From an uncultured bacterium (GTDB taxonomy: Bacteria > Acidobacteriota > Thermoanaerobaculia > Multivoradales > JAHEKO01): 49,309 nt of DNA. Positions 9,180 to 18,603 of the stretch are shown one piece after another (the stretch's first letter is position 1; every line of letters begins with the position of its first letter). Location of the stretch: positions 1 to 49,309 of the forward strand of contig CAJQNK010000037.1 of NCBI GenBank assembly GCA_905479655.1, written 5' to 3'. The notes beneath the pieces were generated by a model. It made no database searches. It was not told the DNA's origin and saw only the letters and a list, made by a program, of their open reading frames with translations. A program made the position numbers and the translations under genes.

Positions 9180-10560
9180 GTAGTCTAGAGCCTCGGGGAG
9201 GGCCCGCTCCAACCGGTCGACGAGCGATTCAAACCGCTCCGCGAGGGCGCTGTTCGCCCGGGATCGCCGAGGTCGGCGCCCGCGCGGCGGAGGAGCTCCA
9301 GTGGATAGGCGCTCGAGCCCGCCTCCATCAGCTCGACAAAGGCCTCTCTCGCAGCAGCCGACGCCGACTCGTCGGCGCTCGTCAGTCGCGGCACCAGCAG
9401 GTTGGCCGCCGCCGAGGCGAGGCCGTAGCGACCGAGATGGAGCGGCGCGGTGGAGAAATGCGGCGTCCGCTGCCAGCCGTGGGCGTCCCAGGGCTGGAGG
9501 GAGACGGAGTCGCCGCAGAAGCCGGCGGCGACGGCTGCGTACAGCGCACCGAGCGACGGCCCCGGTGATGGGCTGGTCCGTCTCGTAGAGCCTGAGACTC
9601 CTGCACCCGGGCTCCCAGGGTTGCCGACGACTCGACCACGAGTCGTCGAGCCTCCTCGAAGGGGATGACCTCCGCCCCCGCTCCGCCGAGGGGACGAAGC
9701 GGTCGGCCAGCCCGTACCCGTCGAGCTCGAGGGCCTTCTTCCGCAGGGAGTGGTAGCGGCGCAGGGCCGCCGAGGTGTCGCGGGCCGCCGCAACCACGTG
9801 GCGCACGGTCTCGGCGGGGATCGCGTCGCCGTCGAGTCGAGCGCTCAACGCCGAGTCGAAGCCCCGCGCCCGGGCGATCAGCTTCTCCTGCTCGACGATT
9901 CCCTGGAGCAGCGCGGCGTAGGTCTGTGATCGTTCTCCGAGAGCCTCGAGCCACGCTCGGTCGACGGCCCGCCGGCCGGCCGGGCTGGCGCGCTGGCCGA
10001 GAACCGCCACCCCGGCTCGACCTCCAGGATCGTCCCAGACTCGAGGGTCACCGCGACCGCCGGGGCCTCCGCCACGGCGACGGCGTTGTGGACCCGGGTC
10101 GACTGCCGCCGGGAGATGGCCGGGAGCTCCCGCAGCTCCTCCCGTCCCTCGGGAAACGGGTGAGCCACCCGATCGAAGAACCTGCGGAAGAAGAAGGCGT
10201 AGCGGGCGAGGGCCGGGTCGCTCGCCACCCACCGCTCGATCCGGTCTCGTCCGAGGTCGGAGAGCGCCCTCGTGAAGGCGCGAGTCCCCTCGCGTCCCGC
10301 GTCGATCGGTCTCGTCCAGCAGGTGCTCGCGCGATCGCGCCTCCTCGGCCTTGCCCTTGAGCTGCAGACGCAGGTAGAGATAGCCCTCCGGAGCGCTCGC
10401 GCTTCGAGAGAACGAGCGCTGCCACTCGTCCCAGGACGCGAAGACGCGGGCGATGTCGGCCGCCGCCGGCGGCGACTCCGAAGGGCCGGATCAAGCCCGA
10501 CCGGCGTACCCGACGAGCAGGAACCCCGAGACCGCGGCCGACAGGAGGCCCCTCAAGCCG
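9180..10560 (-). pseudogene. Degraded M3-family oligoendopeptidase F-like peptidase with multiple frameshifts; HExxH segment not found
   Basis: PepF-like pieces in different frames: LRGLLSAAVSGFLLVGYAGRA (signal peptide), LYLRLQLKGKAEEA, YAALLQGIVEQEKLIARARGFDSALSARLDGDAIP, YHSLRKKALELDGYGLADRFVP, EVIPFEEARRLVVES, HGWQRTPHFSTAPLHLGRYGLASAAANLLVPRL, AFVELMEAGSSAYPLELLRRAGADL. Confidence 0.75.
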
Positions 10561-10645
10561 CTCCTCCCGAGCTCAGGCCCCAGCGGCGCGGGGGGGATCC
10601 CCCGGCGTCCCCATCCCTACCAACGAATCACCAACCATGAACGGG

Positions 10646-10695
10646 GGTCGTCAAACTGGGTGTACACCAAGGTCGTCAAACTCGGTGTTCATTGA
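10646..10695. repeat. Two imperfect 25-bp tandem copies
   Basis: ggtcgtcaaactgggtgtacaccaa (10646-10670) and ggtcgtcaaactcggtgttcattga (10671-10695), 20/25 identical. Confidence 0.7.
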
Positions 10696-10977
10696 CGGCC
10701 TGTCGGGGTACCTCAACTGTTTCGCGGGCTCGGGAGTCCTACCGCCCGCGACCTGAGTCTGGGAGCGCCCTGGAAGGGGCGAGAGGCCTCCATCTCCTAC
10801 GATGAGGCCCGAGCCGAGCCTTGCCTGCCCGCACGATGGCCGGAGCTTCGGGTGCGCAGGGGGGTCGGGAAACCTGATCGTCAATGCTGCTACAGTATCG
10901 TCCGACCGACTCGAGATTCTCTTTCGGGCCCGCGCCCTGGAGACCCCACCCGGGACACTCAACGGAGGATCACCAAG

Positions 10978-12453
10978 GTGACGGCAACCAAGTTGAAGCG
11001 ATTGTGGCAGGCCGTCGCCGAGCGGCTCCCCCAGGCTGTCGAGGAGGGTGGGAACCCCCGGTATCCGCTGTTCGCCGAAGAGCTGGGCGATCGCGGAGCC
11101 GAGAATCTGGAGTACTACGAGCGGGTGAAGGTCCCCGACGACTTGCGGGCGGGCATCAGGGACTCGGACATGGCTCTCCGGGACGCCTCGATCCTCATCG
11201 ACACGATCCACGACGGGTATCTGATTCCCCCGGGGGTCGAGGCCGAGTACGCGAGGGACCGGTCGTTCCAGGCGGAGTTCCACCGCACCTTCAACGACGA
11301 GCGGGATCTCGGCGCGTTCAATGTCTGCTTCGCGCTCGCCGCCTTTCTGGGCCTGGATCGCTTCTACCGCGTCACGGTTGCGCGGAACCTCCTGGATTTC
11401 GGTAGGTTTCCCGGCGTCTCGCCACCCGAGGAGGCTCATCTAGACCGGCTCTCGATCTTCGGCCCGCTCGCTCCGTATCTCGTACAGCATGGTTTGGTCG
11501 ATGGGGTACTGGAGATCTACGACTCGATCTCCGCGGAGATCGAGTCGGCCATCGAGGCGACGATCGAGGGAGACCTCGAGAGGCGTGCGCGGGAAGAGGG
11601 AGCCGGGCTCCCCTTCCGCAGGGAGGACCTGGTGGGTTCGCTCGACCACGCCAGGCACCACTTCCTGCGCATCGCCGTTCACACCTTCGATCCGAAGGCG
11701 GCCGGCGAGTACGGCAAGCGTCCCGAGGTGGCACTCGTCCATCGTTCCCGCTCGATCGAAGAGGAAGGCCGTGTCCCGCGCGGGGCCTACTCCGGGTTCC
11801 TGCCGGAGAGGCTCCTGGCCTTCACCGCCGATCGCCTGCTCAAGGCTGCGGTCACGACGAGCCTGGAGGCCGCCTGGGTCCCCGAGTTCTCCGACTACCC
11901 TTACAAGTTGCCGGACGGCTCGGTCGAGATGCGGATGCAGATCTGGCTCTGGTACAGATACCTTCGGGCCTGCTTCGAACGTCATCAGACGGCGGCCAAG
12001 CTCGAGAAACTCAAGATGAAGGACAAGGCGATCGAGCTGGTGACGCCAGGCAAGAAGGAGTCGGATTGGAAGACGCCGTACGAGCTGTTTTGGATGGCGC
12101 TGTCGAACCCCAATCAACGCCATCTCTACACTCGGATCATCCACGGTTTCCTAAACCACCGGACGTTCCCTCACGAGCTGCCCGCCGCCCAACTCGATCC
12201 CGAGGATCTCCAAGAGCTCCTTGGCGAGGTTTCCGACTTCTATAGGGACCACAAGGGCGAGGTCGCTCGCCGGTACCGGTACGGGGGCGCTCGGCCCAGC
12301 ACGATCGTCGTCGAGGTCCGTAAGGACATCGCGGTGGATCCGGAAGGAAGCGCAAGAGTCGGGGCGGCGATCGCGGCGGGGGTTCGGGACTACTACGAGA
12401 CCTGGTTGCCGAAAAAGAGCGCGGCTGCCGCTGAGATCGTGGGAGCGCTGTGA
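10978..12453 (+). CDS. N-formylglutamate amidohydrolase (FGase)-superfamily-like protein
   Basis: IDTIHDGYLIPP, FNDERDLGAFNVCFALAAFLGLDRFYRVTVARNLLDFGRFPG, AVHTFDP and C-terminal VVEVRKDIAVD resemble FGase motifs; start set at GTG 10978 after GGAGG. Confidence 0.6.
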   Translation: MTATKLKRLWQAVAERLPQAVEEGGNPRYPLFAEELGDRGAENLEYYERVKVPDDLRAGIRDSDMALRDASILIDTIHDGYLIPPGVEAEYARDRSFQAEFHRTFNDERDLGAFNVCFALAAFLGLDRFYRVTVARNLLDFGRFPGVSPPEEAHLDRLSIFGPLAPYLVQHGLVDGVLEIYDSISAEIESAIEATIEGDLERRAREEGAGLPFRREDLVGSLDHARHHFLRIAVHTFDPKAAGEYGKRPEVALVHRSRSIEEEGRVPRGAYSGFLPERLLAFTADRLLKAAVTTSLEAAWVPEFSDYPYKLPDGSVEMRMQIWLWYRYLRACFERHQTAAKLEKLKMKDKAIELVTPGKKESDWKTPYELFWMALSNPNQRHLYTRIIHGFLNHRTFPHELPAAQLDPEDLQELLGEVSDFYRDHKGEVARRYRYGGARPSTIVVEVRKDIAVDPEGSARVGAAIAAGVRDYYETWLPKKSAAAAEIVGAL

Positions 12454-12454
12454 G

Positions 12455-14596
12455 ATGACCTGGTATCGGAGTCCCTACGCGGACGATCGCCCGCCGCAGG
12501 TCCTCATCGCGGGTGGTGGGATCGCCGGCTTGTATGCGGCTCACCGGCTCCTGTCGGCGCGCGAGCCCAAGAGAGTTCTCATCGTCGAACCTACACCGCG
12601 GCTCGGGGGGCGGATCCTGACGCTTGCCGCCGAAGGGCTGGGGTGGAGCCTCGACGGCGGGGCGATGCGTTATCTAGCCAGGCAGCCGCTGATCTCCAAC
12701 CTGGTCGAGACGCTCGGCCTCGAAGACGACCGCTACGAGTTCCGGGTGCCCACCGACTCCTGGTTCCTGCGGGGCCGAGATCTCGTGATGGCGGATCACC
12801 AGCCGGAGCTGCTCGACCGGTACAGCCGCCGGCAGGCGGACCGAGTGCCCCTCGAGGGGCGCCAGGATGCCTACCGCTCCCTGGAGCGCGGCGAGGGAGG
12901 TCGCCCACCGGAGGAGCTGATACGGCTCGCCATCTCGCGGTTTCTCAGCAAGGTCGAGCTCAATCATCCGGCGGATCAGGACCGGGGACCGAAGCTCACC
13001 GATGATGGTCGCAAAGAGCTCGAGGGGAGTTTGAAGGAGTGCGACCAGACCATCCGGGCGTCGATCGGCCTCACCTTCGACACTTTCACTCCACTTCAGT
13101 GGCAATATGTGAAGCGCTGGGGCAAGTACGATGGCACGCACCTGTACGAGCTGAGCTTCTGGGACGTGATCCAGTCCCAGTTGAGCCCGGAAGCCTACTC
13201 CCTGTCGGAGCACGGCCTGGGCTACCACACGATCATGAGCGCTTGGAACGCTGCCGAGGCCATCCCGTGGTTCTTGCTGGATTTTCCCGCAGCGCAAGCG
13301 ACGAGCCCGAACGGAACGACTCCTGGAGGGCGGCAAGACGTGAGTGCACGGCAGCTCGCGTCGTCCCAGTACCGCTCGTTGTCGGGGGGGATGCAGAGAC
13401 TGGTCCAGGCCTTGGAGAAGCGCGTCTACGACAGGGCGAGGGAGTGCTTCCCCGAATTGGCCGACGAGCCGCAGCGGCTGGTGCTCCATGGAGCCAGGGT
13501 GAAGAGCTTCAGGTGGGAAGACGGGAGTGGGAGAATCGTGGTCACGGCAACCCGGAGAGTCGGCGAGGATGAAGCGCCGGTGCGGGAAGAGCCCACCGAG
13601 ATCGAGACCGATCATCTGCTCTTCGCGGTGGGTCAGGCCGCGCTGCGATCGATCTTCTTCGAGTCCCTCGCAGACCAGCCGGACGTTCTCGATCGGGAGC
13701 TCCGCGAGCGGCTGAACGCCGTGACGCCACAGCCGCTGGTCAAGATGTTCTGGGTCTTCGACCGGGCCTGGTGGTGGGACGATCTCCCGGAGTCGGCCAA
13801 GGCGGGCGCCGCTGGGCTCGAGGCGCCACCAGAGGAGGATGAGGGGCCGGAGGCGACAAACGACGCGCACCGGCGGGAGCCCAACGCCCCGAATCGTGAA
13901 CGGGCACGCCAGCGAGCCGCGAGGATCGTCACCGACCTTCCCATACGTCAGCTCTACCTCCACGGCGCCGACTCGGCGAGCGCCTCACCTTCCACCGGTA
14001 GGCCGGGCGGGATGATCATGTGCTATAGCGATGCACGGTATGCGGCCTACTGGTCGAGCCTCAGCAAGAAGGGGGAAGGGCCCTCCGAAGGGAGCCGGGA
14101 TCCGGAGGTCTCCGAGGAGCTGCGGCAGCTGGAGAAGGCCTACGGTGCGACGAAGCTCCTCAGAGAACGCGTCGCCTCGGAGCTCTGCAGGATCTTCGAC
14201 CATCGTCTGACCCCCCGGCCGCCGGAGGCAGAGACGAGGTCCGACCGGGTCCGGCGCGGCTACCGGAGGCCGAAAGGGGAGTGGGACCACGCTCGGCACG
14301 GGTTCATCGTCGACTGGTCCAAGGACCCGTTTCTCGGCGGCTGGCACACCTGGAACGTCGGGCGCGAAGCACAGACCGACCGCAGGAAGATGGCGAGCCC
14401 TCTGGAGGGCCGCCGGATCTATGTCTGCGGCGAGGCCTTCTCCGCGGACCAGGGCTGGATCGAAGGTGCTCTCAGGAGTACAGAGCGGGTGCTGACCTTC
14501 CTCCTGGATGACGCGGTGGAGCCGCTCGAAGGAGAGCTGGACGATCGGTGTCGGGAGATCGGCTACGAGGGTCTCGAGGCCTACCTCCGGTGGTGA
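12455..14596 (+). CDS. FAD-dependent amine oxidase (L-amino-acid/monoamine-oxidase-like)
   Basis: VLIAGGGIAGLYAAHRLL dinucleotide-binding motif, RLGGRI, LDGGAMRY, C-terminal IYVCGEAFSADQGWIEGALRSTERVL. Confidence 0.85.
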   Translation: MTWYRSPYADDRPPQVLIAGGGIAGLYAAHRLLSAREPKRVLIVEPTPRLGGRILTLAAEGLGWSLDGGAMRYLARQPLISNLVETLGLEDDRYEFRVPTDSWFLRGRDLVMADHQPELLDRYSRRQADRVPLEGRQDAYRSLERGEGGRPPEELIRLAISRFLSKVELNHPADQDRGPKLTDDGRKELEGSLKECDQTIRASIGLTFDTFTPLQWQYVKRWGKYDGTHLYELSFWDVIQSQLSPEAYSLSEHGLGYHTIMSAWNAAEAIPWFLLDFPAAQATSPNGTTPGGRQDVSARQLASSQYRSLSGGMQRLVQALEKRVYDRARECFPELADEPQRLVLHGARVKSFRWEDGSGRIVVTATRRVGEDEAPVREEPTEIETDHLLFAVGQAALRSIFFESLADQPDVLDRELRERLNAVTPQPLVKMFWVFDRAWWWDDLPESAKAGAAGLEAPPEEDEGPEATNDAHRREPNAPNRERARQRAARIVTDLPIRQLYLHGADSASASPSTGRPGGMIMCYSDARYAAYWSSLSKKGEGPSEGSRDPEVSEELRQLEKAYGATKLLRERVASELCRIFDHRLTPRPPEAETRSDRVRRGYRRPKGEWDHARHGFIVDWSKDPFLGGWHTWNVGREAQTDRRKMASPLEGRRIYVCGEAFSADQGWIEGALRSTERVLTFLLDDAVEPLEGELDDRCREIGYEGLEAYLRW

Positions 14597-14650
14597 CCCC
14601 GGTGTGCGGTTGCTTGAGGTCCGGTCGAGACGATGGTCTCGGAGCAGACG

Positions 14651-15232
14651 ATGCCTGAGGAGAACCCGAGAGTCGATGCGTACCTGGAGAGCAGCGACAA
14701 GTGGCGCGAGGAGATGGAGAGGCTGAGGCGGATCGCCCTCGACAGCGGGCTGGGCGAGGAGTTGAAGTGGGGCCAGCCCTGCTACACCCTCGGGCGGAGG
14801 AACGTGTTGATCCTCCAGGGCTTCGCCGAGCAGTGTGCGCTGATGTTCTTCAAGGGGGCGCTGCTGAAGGACCCCGACGGGCTCCTCGAGAGACCCGGAG
14901 CCAACTCCCACGTGGCCCGGCGGATGGTGTTCTCCGGCATCGAGGAGGTCAAGGAGATGGAGGGCCCGATTCGGGCCTTCATTGCGGAGGCGATCGAGAT
15001 CGAGAGGGCCGGGCTGAAGGTGGAGGTGAGGGGTCCCGAGGCGCTGCCGGAAGAGCTCGAGGAGATCTTCGGAGAGGTTCCCGGCCTGAAGGGGGCGTTC
15101 GAGGCGCTGACGCCCGGGCGGCAGAGGAGCTATGTCCTTCACTTCTCCGGTGCCAAGCGGTCCAGGACCCGGAGGTCGAGGATCGAGAAGTGTGTGCAGA
15201 GAATCCTGGACGGCAAGGGGCTGCGCTCCTAG
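14651..15232 (+). CDS. YdeI/OmpD-associated (DUF1801-like) family protein
   Basis: LGEELKWGQPCYTLGRRNVLILQGFAEQCALMFFKGALLKDPDGLLERPG; C-terminal LTPGRQRSYVLHFSGAKRSRTRRSRIEKCVQRILDGKGL. Confidence 0.85.
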   Translation: MPEENPRVDAYLESSDKWREEMERLRRIALDSGLGEELKWGQPCYTLGRRNVLILQGFAEQCALMFFKGALLKDPDGLLERPGANSHVARRMVFSGIEEVKEMEGPIRAFIAEAIEIERAGLKVEVRGPEALPEELEEIFGEVPGLKGAFEALTPGRQRSYVLHFSGAKRSRTRRSRIEKCVQRILDGKGLRS

Positions 15233-15348
15233 CGCTCGCCGGTGCGGCTCCTCCTTTCGGCTCGTGTGGCTCTCCCCCGGGCGGGCCACGCCAGGAGACC
15301 GGGGGAGGAACGGATGCTAGCCTTGGCTCCACCGAGATCGGAGGGGAT

Positions 15349-17082
15349 ATGAGCACGGACTCTGCTGCCGGCCGCATCGCTGCGTTGCGTCTCTGGCCGG
15401 CCCTCGCGCTGCTGGCGGCGCTTTGGGCCCTGAAGATCCTCCCCCGGGTGGTGGCCGAGCCCTCCCTGCCGGTCTACATGATCGTGTTCTTCGGGCCGGT
15501 GGCCTGCGCGCTGCTGGTCGTGGTCTGGTGGCTGGCGGGGAGTCGGGCGACGGGTCGCGAGAAGCTCGTCGGCGCCGGCGGCCTCGTCCTGATCTTCCTC
15601 GCGACGCTGGCTGTGGCGCACCCGACGATGCGGGGCTTTCCGACCCTCTCCGCCCTCCTGCCATGGGCGGTGACCGGCTTCGTCGTGGGGCTCACGGCCG
15701 CGGGCTGGTTGAAGAAGGTGCCGCGGACGGCGGTGGCGCTCGCGGCGGCGGCGTTGGCTCTCGGCTTCTGGACCCTCGTGCGCATCGACGGGGTCTGGGG
15801 CGACCTGGAGGCCGAGCGCGCCTGGCGCTGGGAGCCGACGGCCGAGGAGCGTTACCTCGCCGAGCGCACGTCGACCGCTCGCGGCACCTCCGTGATCGGG
15901 GAGGTGGCCGAGGCCGAGTGGCCCGGCTTCCGGGGCCCCGCACGCGACGGCGTGGTGCTCGGGTCGACGCTCGCCGAAGACTGGGATGCGCGCCCGCCGC
16001 GCGAGCTGTGGCGGATCCCTGTCGGTCCGGGCTGGTCGTCGTTTGCCGTCGCCGGGCGGCGCCTGTACACGCAGGAGCAACGGGGCGATCTCGAGGCCGT
16101 GGTGGCATACGACGCGGAGACCGGCGCCGAGTTGTGGGCGCACGAGGTTCCGTCGCGCTTTTTCGAGGCGATGGGCGGCGTCGGCCCGCGGGCGACCCCG
16201 ACGGTGGTCGGCGGCATGCTCTTCACCCTGGGCGCGGAGGGCCTGCTTCACCGGCTCGACGCGGTGACGGGCGAGGTCGTCTGGCAGGCCGACCTGCGCG
16301 AGGACGCGGGGCGCGAGCCGCCGATGTGGGGCTTCGCCTCTTCGCCTCTGGTGGTCGGCGAGCTCGTCATCGTCTACGCCGGCGGCGAGGCCGACCGCGG
16401 CGTTCTCGCCTACGGGATCGCCGACGGCCGGATTCGCTGGGGCGCTCCCGCAGGCGGGCACAGCTACAGCTCGCCGCAGCTGTCGAGACTCGCCGGAGAG
16501 CTGTCGGTGGCCCAGGTGAGCGACGCCGGAGTCGTCCTCCTCGATCCCGTCGACGGCTCCGTCGTGTGGCGCCACGAATGGCAACACGAGAGCTACCGCG
16601 TCCTGCAACCGCTGGTGCTCGGTGGCTCCACGGTCCTGATGAGCTCGGACTTCAGCGGCACGCGACGCCTGGACCTGCGGCGCACGAGCGAGGGCCTGGT
16701 GGCCGAAGAGCGTTGGACCTCCATGGCGATGAAGCCCGGATTCAACGACTACGTCGCCCACGACGGCTTCTTGTACGGCTTCGATCCGAACATCCTCGCC
16801 TGCGTCGATCTGGATACCGGCGTGCGCCGCTGGAAGGGCGGACGATACGGCAACGGGCAGCTCCTCCTCCTGCCCGAGGGCGATCAGCTTCTGGTCCTGA
16901 CAGAGAGGGGGGATGTCGTCCTGCTGCGCACCCACCCCGAGCGGCTCGAGGAGCTCACCCGGATCGAGGTGCTCGACGCCAAGACCTGGAATCACCCGGT
17001 GCTGGTCGGCGATCGCCTCTACGTGCGCAACGCAGAAGAGGCGGTGGCGATGGTGATGCCGCTCGGTCTAGGCGACGGGTAG
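15349..17082 (+). CDS. Membrane-anchored PQQ-like beta-propeller repeat protein
   Basis: N-terminal TM helices; EWPGFRGPARDGVV, YDAETGAELWAHEVPSRF, DAVTGEVVWQADLRE, DPVDGSVVWRHEW, CVDLDTGVRRWKGGRYGNGQ. Confidence 0.9.
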   Translation: MSTDSAAGRIAALRLWPALALLAALWALKILPRVVAEPSLPVYMIVFFGPVACALLVVVWWLAGSRATGREKLVGAGGLVLIFLATLAVAHPTMRGFPTLSALLPWAVTGFVVGLTAAGWLKKVPRTAVALAAAALALGFWTLVRIDGVWGDLEAERAWRWEPTAEERYLAERTSTARGTSVIGEVAEAEWPGFRGPARDGVVLGSTLAEDWDARPPRELWRIPVGPGWSSFAVAGRRLYTQEQRGDLEAVVAYDAETGAELWAHEVPSRFFEAMGGVGPRATPTVVGGMLFTLGAEGLLHRLDAVTGEVVWQADLREDAGREPPMWGFASSPLVVGELVIVYAGGEADRGVLAYGIADGRIRWGAPAGGHSYSSPQLSRLAGELSVAQVSDAGVVLLDPVDGSVVWRHEWQHESYRVLQPLVLGGSTVLMSSDFSGTRRLDLRRTSEGLVAEERWTSMAMKPGFNDYVAHDGFLYGFDPNILACVDLDTGVRRWKGGRYGNGQLLLLPEGDQLLVLTERGDVVLLRTHPERLEELTRIEVLDAKTWNHPVLVGDRLYVRNAEEAVAMVMPLGLGDG

Positions 17083-17490
17083 CGCGAGCCAGCGCTCGGT
17101 CGGGAAGGGGTTGCCGGTGGGGCCCACCGGCTCGAGCACGGTGGTCGGCCGGAACAAGAGCTCTTCCAGCACTCGGGGGAGGATCGCCGCGATCGCCTCG
17201 GACGGCGCGCGATTCATGGCCGGGACTCTGACGCGGCTCAGGTACTCGACGGCGCGCCCGATGCGGCGGGGATCCGCGAGGGAGAACTCGGACAGGCGGT
17301 CGTACGGCGGTAGCCAGCCGCTCGCCGGACCGAAGAAGGAGTGCCACCAGAGCGGCGGCCAGAAGCTCATGGCGCGTGCGGCAACGCGGGCCAACTCGCC
17401 CAGGCTGGCCTTGTTCGGGAACTCCGGCAGCCGAAGGTCACGCGCAGAAGAGGGCGACGTGCCGGGTGCGGACCGAGGGGACGCGCTCAT
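17068..17490 (-). CDS. Hypothetical protein
   Basis: 140-aa ORF; fills the interval between two + strand genes; 3' end overlaps the PQQ-like gene by 15 bp. Confidence 0.55.
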   Translation of the reverse strand: MSASPRSAPGTSPSSARDLRLPEFPNKASLGELARVAARAMSFWPPLWWHSFFGPASGWLPPYDRLSEFSLADPRRIGRAVEYLSRVRVPAMNRAPSEAIAAILPRVLEELLFRPTTVLEPVGPTGNPFPTERWLALPVA

Positions 17491-17712
17491 CGGGCACCTC
17501 CTCCACTACTTGACCACGAGAGGGCCTTCCGGGTAAGACCCTCCGGCGCACCTTGGTCGCGACCTTCGAGGGCGGGAGACTCCGCGAGCCCGACCCTCTC
17601 CGCGGGTCTCTGCTGCGACCTCCCGCGACGACGCCCGGTGAGAAGGTCAGGCTAGGATCCGACCGAGGCCGTCGTCGAGGCGGCGACGGCTACCGACCAC
17701 GGGGGTATAGCG

Positions 17713-18066
17713 ATGACGAGCAACATCTACTGGATCCTGGAGGCGGACATCGGAGTGGGGAATCTCGGAGCCCTGAAGCGACTGACCTCCGAGTTCTGCG
17801 AGGCGACCCGGGAGGAGGAGGGCACCATCGCGTACGAGTGGTCGCTCAGCGCGGACGAGAGCGTGCTGCACATCTACGAGCGCTTCGCGGACAGCGGGGC
17901 CGCCCTGGCGCATCTCGAGCGGGTCGGACCTCGGCTGCCCGAGCTGTTCGGCCTGGTGTCGCTCACCGAGATCGAGTGCTACGGCGCGGCCACCGGCGCC
18001 TTCAAGGAGGCCGTGAAGGAGCTCCCCGTGGTGTACTTCGAGAGCTTCAACGGGTTCCATCGGTAG
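17713..18066 (+). CDS. Antibiotic biosynthesis monooxygenase (ABM)/putative quinol monooxygenase-like protein
   Basis: CEATREEEGTIAYEWSLSADESVLHIYERFADSGAALAHLERVGPRL. Confidence 0.8.
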   Translation: MTSNIYWILEADIGVGNLGALKRLTSEFCEATREEEGTIAYEWSLSADESVLHIYERFADSGAALAHLERVGPRLPELFGLVSLTEIECYGAATGAFKEAVKELPVVYFESFNGFHR

Positions 18067-18150
18067 GCGGCGTCGATACCGGGTCCGCCGCTGCGACGGT
18101 CCCGGGTGCGTCGTGCCGCGGACGAAGCGAGCGGGGTATTCCTTCAGGGG

Positions 18151-18197
18151 TGGACAATACATAGAGGTGAGAGGTATAGTGCGAGCGTTCGATACCT
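18151..18197 (+). promoter_or_regulatory. Sigma70-like promoter TGGACA-N18-TATAGT overlapped by inverted repeat AGGTAT-N14-ATACCT upstream of padR-like gene
   Basis: -35 TGGACA at 18151-18156, -10 TATAGT at 18175-18180; AGGTAT 18172-18177 and ATACCT 18192-18197. Confidence 0.55.
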
Positions 18198-18240
18198 AGA
18201 GCCTCAATGCATCAAGACCCGTGCGTGAGGGAGAGCCCGC

Positions 18241-18603
18241 ATGAACATCGACAAGGACCTCGTCGCCGCCTCCGCCGCCCCGCTGGTGCTCGCGATCCTG
18301 CGCGAGGAGGAGAGCTACGGCTACGCCATTCTGAAACGGGTGGAAGAGCTCTCGGGGGGAGAGCTCCAGTGGACTGACGGGATGCTCTACCCGGTGCTCC
18401 ACCGGCTCGAGAGGGCCGGCTACGTCGAGGCGAGCTGGGGACGGTCGGAGGCCGGACGGCGACGGAAGTACTACCGCCTGACCGGCGGAGGGGCGAAGCG
18501 GCTGGAGGTCCAGCAACGCCAGTGGCGGGTGGTGGACCGGACGCTGCGGGCGGTGGGGTTCCCCGCGGCCCTGCGGTGGCGGGCGAAGGAGGCGTGGGCA
18601 TGA
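18241..18603 (+). CDS. PadR-family transcriptional regulator
   Basis: LVLAILREEESYGYAILKRVEELSGGELQWTDGMLYPVLHRLERAGYVEASWG...RRRKYYRLTGGG. Confidence 0.93.
   Translation: MNIDKDLVAASAAPLVLAILREEESYGYAILKRVEELSGGELQWTDGMLYPVLHRLERAGYVEASWGRSEAGRRRKYYRLTGGGAKRLEVQQRQWRVVDRTLRAVGFPAALRWRAKEAWA

Noticed and set aside
15229-16995. 588-aa minus-strand ORF opposite the PQQ-like gene
   Set aside because: Antisense shadow of a codon-biased, repeat-containing gene.
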